Part shown: piece by piece, positions 57,794-64,000 of the stretch | Layout of the letters: every line of letters starts with the position of its first letter | Position numbering within the stretch: position 1 is the stretch's first letter | Assembly: GCA_000635495.1 (NCBI GenBank) | Contig: JFLW01000089.1 | Location: 1-64,000, forward strand | Length of the DNA stretch: 64,000 bases | Direction of reading: 5' to 3' | Source of the DNA: Prochlorococcus sp. scB243_495K23 | GTDB lineage: Bacteria; Cyanobacteriota; Cyanobacteriia; PCC-6307; Cyanobiaceae | The notes under the pieces: generated by a model | Database searches by the model: none | What the model was told of the DNA's origin: nothing | Seen by the model: only the letters and a program-made list of their open reading frames with translations | Made by a program: the position numbers and the translations under genes

Positions 57794-59554
57794 ATGGCTT
57801 TACTAGTAAAAAAATTTGGCGGTACTTCTGTAGGTGATATTAAAAAAATTAAAAATATTGCAAGTAGCATTTGTCAAAGTAAAGAAGCAGGAAATGAAAT
57901 TGTCGTAGTTGTATCTGCAATGGGGCAAACTACAGATGATTTAAATTGTTTAGCGGAATCAATTAGTAAAAATCCTAATCGAAGAGAATTGGATATGCTT
58001 CTCTCAACTGGAGAGCAAGTAACCATAGCTCTTCTCTCAATGGCATTAAACGAATACGGAATATCAGCAATTTCAATGACCGGTAGCCAGGTTGGAATTA
58101 TTACTGAATCAATTCATGGGAAAGCGAGAATTCTGGATATTAAAACAGAAAGGATCCAACATTATATAAATCAAGGTTTTGTAGTTGTAGTGGCTGGATT
58201 TCAAGGAACAACATTAAGCCATACTGGTTCAATGGAAATTACAACTTTGGGTAGAGGTGGTTCAGATACTTCCGCAGTAGCTTTATCAACAGCTTTAGGA
58301 GCTGAGACGTGCGAAATTTATACAGACGTTCCAGGGGTTCTTACTACTGATCCGAGAATTGTTCCAAATGCAAAACTCTTAGATAAAATTAGCTGCGAGG
58401 AAATGCTTGAACTTGCAAGTGTCGGTGCTTCAGTTCTTCATCCAAGAGCAGTAGAAATTGCTCGCAATTATGGAATTAAATTGTGTGTCAAATCAAGCCA
58501 AAGTGACTCAAGTGGGACTCTCCTAGAAAGTCAAATCAAACCTCTCCCGCTAAAAAGAGGAAGCTTAGAATTAACAAAAACAGTAAATAGTCTTGAGGTA
58601 TTAGAAAACCAAGCAGTATTCAGTCTCTCAAATATTCCTGATAGGCCTGGGATTGCTGCACAAATATTTGAAAAACTTTCAGAAGCAAGTATTAGTGTAG
58701 ATTTAATAATACAAGCGACAAATGATGGAAATCAAAACGATATTACATTTACTGTTAGTGAATTAGAAATTAAAAAGACTGCAGAACAATGTGAACTTAT
58801 AACTAGTCAATTAGGAGGAGAATATAACTTAAAAACAAACATGACTAAATTAAGTATTCAAGGAGCAGGCATTATGGGCAGACCTAGTGTTTCAGCTGAT
58901 TTATTTGATACTTTATCTCAAGCGAATATTAATGTCAGGTTAATAGCTACTAGTGAAATTAAAGTCAGCTGTGTAATTGAAATCAATAATATACCAAAGG
59001 CTATTAGATTTGTTGCCGAGAAATTTAAGTTATCCGATACACAAATATTTGTTAATCCAATCAATGAAAAACAAGATCAACCTGAGGTAAGAGGAATTGC
59101 ATTAGATAAAAACCAAGTTCAAGTAAGTTTTCGAAAACTGCCTGATCGTCCTGGTGTAGCAGCATCGATATGTTTAGCATTAGCTGAAAATAATTTACTT
59201 ATCGATACTATCGTTCAGTCTGAAAGAATTTCCTCTTTAAAAACTAAGGATATTAGTCTTACAATGAATAAACAAGATAGAGAAAAAGCTAACTTAGTTT
59301 TTGAGGCCTTAACAAAAAAATTACCTGGATCATACATTGAAGATGGCCCTGCTATAGCCAAAGTAAGTACCGTAGGAGCGGGAATGGCATTTAAGGTTGG
59401 AACGGCTGGAAAAATATTTAGAGCATTGGCTGACCAAAATATCAATATTGAAATGATTGCCACTAGTGAAATCAGGACTTCATGTATTGTCTTAGAAAAA
59501 GATTGTGACAAAGCAGTTAATGCGATTCATAATCATTTCGAATTAGAAAAATAA
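57794..59554 (+). CDS. lysC: Aspartate kinase with repeated C-terminal ACT domains
   Basis: LLVKKFGGTSVGDIKKI; TTLGRGGSDTSAVALSTALGA; repeated ACT motifs. Confidence 0.96.
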   Translation: MALLVKKFGGTSVGDIKKIKNIASSICQSKEAGNEIVVVVSAMGQTTDDLNCLAESISKNPNRRELDMLLSTGEQVTIALLSMALNEYGISAISMTGSQVGIITESIHGKARILDIKTERIQHYINQGFVVVVAGFQGTTLSHTGSMEITTLGRGGSDTSAVALSTALGAETCEIYTDVPGVLTTDPRIVPNAKLLDKISCEEMLELASVGASVLHPRAVEIARNYGIKLCVKSSQSDSSGTLLESQIKPLPLKRGSLELTKTVNSLEVLENQAVFSLSNIPDRPGIAAQIFEKLSEASISVDLIIQATNDGNQNDITFTVSELEIKKTAEQCELITSQLGGEYNLKTNMTKLSIQGAGIMGRPSVSADLFDTLSQANINVRLIATSEIKVSCVIEINNIPKAIRFVAEKFKLSDTQIFVNPINEKQDQPEVRGIALDKNQVQVSFRKLPDRPGVAASICLALAENNLLIDTIVQSERISSLKTKDISLTMNKQDREKANLVFEALTKKLPGSYIEDGPAIAKVSTVGAGMAFKVGTAGKIFRALADQNINIEMIATSEIRTSCIVLEKDCDKAVNAIHNHFELEK

Positions 59555-59561
59555 GTTTTTT

Positions 59562-61604
59562 TTAATTATTTCTTGCCAATTTTTGTCTTAATTTTTTGAT
59601 TCTATCCCTCAAATTTGCTGCTTCTTCAAAATTTAACTCTTTTGCAGCATCTTTCATTTTAATTTCTAACTTTTCTATTAAGTCAGGCAATTCTTCGAGC
59701 AAACATTGATTATCACTAGAACTGAGAATTGCGTCAGTTTTGTTATTAACTATATTTATTAAATCTTTAGATAAACCACCAGCATCAAGCTTTCTGGAAA
59801 GTTCTAGAAAAGATAATATTGAATTTTCTATTTTTTTGCCTGCAGGTTTTGGAGTAATACCATTTACTTGGTTATATTTTTTTTGAATAGTTCTTCTTCG
59901 TTCAGTTTCAGATATTGCTCTTTTCATTGAATCTGTGAAGTTATCTGCATAAAGCAAGGCAACACCTTCAACATGTCTTGCAGCTCTTCCTATTGTTTGA
60001 ATCAATGACCTTTCAGCCCTGAGAAAACCCTCCTTATCAGCATCTAAAATGGCAACTAAGGATACTTCAGGAAGATCTAGTCCCTCTCTTAATAAATTAA
60101 CTCCTACCAAGACATCATATTCGCCCATTCTGAGGTCTTGAATAATTTCAATTCTTTCAATTGAATGGATTTCGGAATGCAAATATCTAACTCTTACTTT
60201 ATTTTCAGATAAAAAATCAGTAAGATCTTCAGCCATTCTCTTAGTAAGTGTTGTCACAAGCACTCGTTGATTCTTTTCAGCTCTATTTCTTATTTCAGAT
60301 AACAGATCTTCTACTTGGCCTTCACTAGGTCTTACATCAATTACAGGATCTAATACTCCAGTTGGTCTTATAACTTGCTCAATAAATTCACCATCACATT
60401 GATCTAATTCCCATTGACCCGGAGTTGCACTTATAAATAATGTCTGTTTTGATTTTTCCCAAAACTCTTCACATTTTAAAGGTCTATTATCTGCAGCACT
60501 CGGCAATCTAAAACCATGATCTATTAAAACTTTTTTTCTAGATTGATCACCATTGTACATCGCATGAAGTTGGGGACATGTTACATGACTCTCATCAACT
60601 ACCAACAACCAATCTTTGGGAAAGTAATCTATTAAGCACTCTGGCGGTGAACCTTCTTCCCTACCTGATAGATGACGAGCATAATTCTCAACTCCATTAC
60701 AATAACCAACCTCTTTGAGCATTTCTAAATCATATTTTGTGCGTTGTTCTAGACGTTGAGCCTCTAATAATTTTCCTTCGTATGTAAATTTATCTAGTTG
60801 AGTTTTTAATTCACTTCTAATTGCACTTATTGCACTCTCAAGTCTTTCTTTTGGGGTCACAAAATGCTTCGCTGGATAAACGCTAACTTGTTCCAAACTT
60901 TCAAGTATTTCTCCTGTAGTTGGGTCAACATATCTAATAGCTTCGACTTCATCACCAAAAAATTCGATTCTAATTAATCTATCTTCATAAGCTGGACCGA
61001 TTTCTAAAACATCACCTTTAATTCTGAATCTACCTCTAGTAATTTCAATATCATTTCTAGTATATTGATTTTCAACGAGAGACCTCAAAGAAGAACGTAG
61101 ATTTATTGATTTTCCCACTTCAAATTTCACTGCAGCTTTTAAATACTCACTCGGTATACCAAGACCATAAATACAACTTATTGAGGCTACAACAATTACA
61201 TCTTTTCTTTCAAATAATGAGCGTGTTGCAGAATGCCTAAGCATATCTATTTCTTCATTAATTGAAGCCGTTTTGGCTATGTAAGTATCACTTACGGGTA
61301 CATAAGCTTCAGGTTGATAATAATCATAGTAAGAAATGAAGTACTCAACAGCATTTTTTGGAAAAAATTCCCTTAATTCATTACATAGTTGTGCTGCTAA
61401 TGTTTTGTTATGGGCTAATACAAGTGCAGGTCTTCCTGTTTGTTGAATTACATTCGCAATAGTAAATGTTTTACCAGTTCCAGTAGCCCCTAAAAGAGTC
61501 TGAAACTCTTTACCAGTATTTATGCCTTTAACTAATTTTTTAATAGCTTCTGGTTGATCTCCATTTGGTTCGTAAGGAGCTTGAAGCTTATAGTTGTTCA
61601 TCAA
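59562..61604 (-). CDS. uvrB: Excinuclease ABC subunit B
   Basis: [44 protein letters not shown]-terminal UVR motif [15 protein letters not shown]. Confidence 0.97.
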   Translation of the reverse strand: MMNNYKLQAPYEPNGDQPEAIKKLVKGINTGKEFQTLLGATGTGKTFTIANVIQQTGRPALVLAHNKTLAAQLCNELREFFPKNAVEYFISYYDYYQPEAYVPVSDTYIAKTASINEEIDMLRHSATRSLFERKDVIVVASISCIYGLGIPSEYLKAAVKFEVGKSINLRSSLRSLVENQYTRNDIEITRGRFRIKGDVLEIGPAYEDRLIRIEFFGDEVEAIRYVDPTTGEILESLEQVSVYPAKHFVTPKERLESAISAIRSELKTQLDKFTYEGKLLEAQRLEQRTKYDLEMLKEVGYCNGVENYARHLSGREEGSPPECLIDYFPKDWLLVVDESHVTCPQLHAMYNGDQSRKKVLIDHGFRLPSAADNRPLKCEEFWEKSKQTLFISATPGQWELDQCDGEFIEQVIRPTGVLDPVIDVRPSEGQVEDLLSEIRNRAEKNQRVLVTTLTKRMAEDLTDFLSENKVRVRYLHSEIHSIERIEIIQDLRMGEYDVLVGVNLLREGLDLPEVSLVAILDADKEGFLRAERSLIQTIGRAARHVEGVALLYADNFTDSMKRAISETERRRTIQKKYNQVNGITPKPAGKKIENSILSFLELSRKLDAGGLSKDLINIVNNKTDAILSSSDNQCLLEELPDLIEKLEIKMKDAAKELNFEEAANLRDRIKKLRQKLARNN

Positions 61605-61630
61605 CCTAGTGGCAAAAGGGTATTGCTATA

Positions 61631-62407
61631 CTAAGAAATTTTTTCTCCAATTATTGAATTTTTCAAAGATTCTTTTAAGCCCCGAACAACCGCAATCATC
61701 GAGATTAAATCATCTAATTTATTCACTACAGATCCGACCCCAACTGCTGAAGCTCCAGAAGATATTGCTAGTGGACAAGTTACTTGGCTTAATCCAGAGG
61801 CACTCATGATTGGTATATTCAGAGATTGTTTCTTAAATTCTTGATGAATGGCATAGGTAGCTGCAAGAGTTGGTACTGATTTTTCAAAAAAGCCTTGAAT
61901 TCCTGAAGAGTAAGGTCTAGAACTGGTGCCACCTTCTGTTTGAATAATATTAACACCTTCTTCAACTAGCTTTATAGCAAGATCAACTTGTTTATCAATA
62001 GGCATAGTATGAGGAACAGTTACTGATAAAGGAACATTAGGCAATAAATCCCTCGTCTCTTTTGTAATATTTAAAACTTTTTTATCTGAAAAACTAATCC
62101 CTTTTTCATAAAAAGTATCGTAATTTCCTATTTCAATTAATGATGCTCCTGCTTTTACAGAATCTTGAAAAGATTGAGGCACTACTGAACTAACACAAAC
62201 GGGTAGTGTTGAATTCTTAAGTGCTAAATCAACTAGTTCAGGTTTACAAGCAACATCGACAAGATCTGCACCTCCTAATGAAGCAGCCTCAACAATTATT
62301 TTCACAGATTGAACATCGAAATTATTCAATCCTGAAATAACTTTGAGTAAGGATTTGCTTCTTAACTCTTCTTTGATTTTTTGTGGCAAAAGATTAATCA
62401 GACTCAT
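61631..62407 (-). CDS. Ycf23-like / DUF561 family protein
   Basis: LKVISGLNNFDVQSVKIIVEAASLGGADLVDVACKPELV; TIM-barrel-like composition. Confidence 0.8.
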   Translation of the reverse strand: MSLINLLPQKIKEELRSKSLLKVISGLNNFDVQSVKIIVEAASLGGADLVDVACKPELVDLALKNSTLPVCVSSVVPQSFQDSVKAGASLIEIGNYDTFYEKGISFSDKKVLNITKETRDLLPNVPLSVTVPHTMPIDKQVDLAIKLVEEGVNIIQTEGGTSSRPYSSGIQGFFEKSVPTLAATYAIHQEFKKQSLNIPIMSASGLSQVTCPLAISSGASAVGVGSVVNKLDDLISMIAVVRGLKESLKNSIIGEKIS

Positions 62408-62492
62408 TTACTTAATGAATTTATTACCCGATTGTGACATTGTTTTAGTAAAACAGTGCATTTTTTAAAAAATATTATCTGAGCAACACAAA

Positions 62493-63503
62493 ATGACTGA
62501 TAAAAAATTTACTCAGAAAAATTGGTCATCATGGCATCATCAGCTTCATAAGGAGATTCTTACCAAAAAAATATTAATTCCCAAAGGATCCAATATTTTA
62601 ATGAGTGTTTCTGGGGGTCAAGACTCAATGGCCTTATTAACTCTAATTAATGACCTAAAAAAACTACATAATTGGTCTATTAGTGTTTGGCATGGTGATC
62701 ATCAGTGGCACGCAAAATCATCACTATATGCTCTTGAATTAAAAGACTATTGCGAAGATAAAAATATTTCATTCTCTTTTGATCAAGCAAATAAAGAAAG
62801 TATTTCTTCAGAAGAAAAAGCACGAGAATGGAGATATAGAAAATTACGTGAAAGAGCCAAAACTTTATTAAATGCAAACCAGCAAAAACATAATATTTAT
62901 TTATTAACTGGTCACACAAGTAGTGATAATGCAGAAACTTTTATCCTTAATTTATCTAGAGGAAGCAATTTTGCAGGTCTGAGTAATATTGAGAGTAAAA
63001 GATTAATAGAAGATCAAATTTTTTTAATAAGGCCAATATTAATTTTTAGTAGGGAAGATACAAAACAATTTTGCAATGATATGAAGATCCCAGTCTGGGA
63101 AGATCCAACAAATTCAGATCTTAAATTAAAAAGAAATTTAGTAAGAAAAAAAATTATTCCTACCTTAGAAGTCATCTATCCGGGTTGTTCTGAAAGGATA
63201 AATAATTTTTCTCAAAAAATGAACAAATACAATAATGAACGTAATGATCTTAGTGAACTAGCGTATTTATATTGTAAAAATGTAAAAGGTATCGATAGGA
63301 ATCTTCTAAATGGTATGTGTATTGAAGCGAGGTGCACAATTTTAAACAGATTTTTAAAAGAAATATCTACAAAGCAATGTAGTTCTAAAAATCTCACAAA
63401 ATTAGCAACTTCAATTTATGAAAAAAATAAAGGTCAAATTAATCTGCAAGATTTTTTAAAAATTGTTTGGAATAAAAACTATATAAATTTTGAAAAAAGT
63501 TAA
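62493..63503 (+). CDS. tilS: tRNA(Ile)-lysidine synthase
   Basis: ILMSVSGGQDSMALL PP-loop; LLTGHTSSDNAETFILNLSRGS; DPTNSDLKLKRNLVRKKIIP. Confidence 0.95.
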   Translation: MTDKKFTQKNWSSWHHQLHKEILTKKILIPKGSNILMSVSGGQDSMALLTLINDLKKLHNWSISVWHGDHQWHAKSSLYALELKDYCEDKNISFSFDQANKESISSEEKAREWRYRKLRERAKTLLNANQQKHNIYLLTGHTSSDNAETFILNLSRGSNFAGLSNIESKRLIEDQIFLIRPILIFSREDTKQFCNDMKIPVWEDPTNSDLKLKRNLVRKKIIPTLEVIYPGCSERINNFSQKMNKYNNERNDLSELAYLYCKNVKGIDRNLLNGMCIEARCTILNRFLKEISTKQCSSKNLTKLATSIYEKNKGQINLQDFLKIVWNKNYINFEKS

Positions 63504-63991
63504 GATGTGACAGCAGATCTTCTTCTTCTTGTTCTACCTTCAAATGAATCATCTTTAGCAGTCTCAACTGATGGATTCTGTGAAACTTTTGAACTTTTTT
63601 GGGTATTTTGTGGGTTATTTGAACTATTAAGATGATTATTGTTTGGTTTCTTATGGAAATTATTATTATTTCTATTTCTATTGGAGAAATTTTGCTCTTC
63701 AGTAATCTTTGGAATATAAGCACGAGTTCCACTTGGAGCAGGTTGAACTAAACACAAAATAAGTGGTTCAACTTGCAATTCTCTTCTCATTCTTCTCGAT
63801 AAACCATTTTCAATTTCTCTTTGTACACCAATCCAATCTACCTCAAAATTATTAGGCCCAGTTTGTCTGGATAATTGTTTCCATCTATTTTCTAAGACCC
63901 AGCTTATTTCTCGTTCTGTCCACATAGACATTTTTCTTGGCTCTGCAGTAGTAACAACTCCTCTTAAATTAACTCTGGGAGGCGCAACCAT
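63500..63991 (-). CDS. Conserved hypothetical protein with Asn-rich linker and basic C-terminus
   Basis: 163 aa; MSMWTEREISWVLENRWKQLSRQTGPNNFEVDWIGVQREIENGLSRRMRREL; RBS-like GGGAAG before ATG. Confidence 0.7.
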   Translation of the reverse strand: MVAPPRVNLRGVVTTAEPRKMSMWTEREISWVLENRWKQLSRQTGPNNFEVDWIGVQREIENGLSRRMRRELQVEPLILCLVQPAPSGTRAYIPKITEEQNFSNRNRNNNNFHKKPNNNHLNSSNNPQNTQKSSKVSQNPSVETAKDDSFEGRTRRRRSAVTS

Positions 63992-64000
63992 CTTCCCATC

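Overview
AT-rich, gene-dense cyanobacterial chromosome segment. Gene content (fused panC/cmk, ho1-pebA-pebB, psaC, psbZ, ndhS-like, rpaB, Ycf23-like) best fits marine Prochlorococcus, probably a high-light clade; this is inferred from content, not searched. I support about 60 protein genes, two tRNAs (Arg-CCT, Gly-GCC), RNase P RNA and a TPP riboswitch ahead of thiC. Nearly everything is core housekeeping or photosynthesis. The exception is a ~1.2 kb island at the 3' end of glmS (about 16637-17870). It has visibly higher GC, 16-bp inverted repeats at both ends, and one gene encoding an HNH, Cys-pair-rich protein resembling a restriction endonuclease. The last codons of glmS occur twice, once on each side of the island. 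The intact gene ends GTA ACA GTC GAA TAG, while a detached stub on the far side reads GTT ACT GTT GAA TAA. Both encode V-T-V-E-stop and differ only at four third positions. This looks like a minimal nuclease element that inserted into the glmS 3' end and supplied a synonymously recoded replacement end, which could also protect the occupied site from cleavage. Other items include a perfect 21-bp tandem duplication just upstream of infC, an unusually long perfect A/U-rich hairpin in RNase P RNA, and a paired crcB locus.
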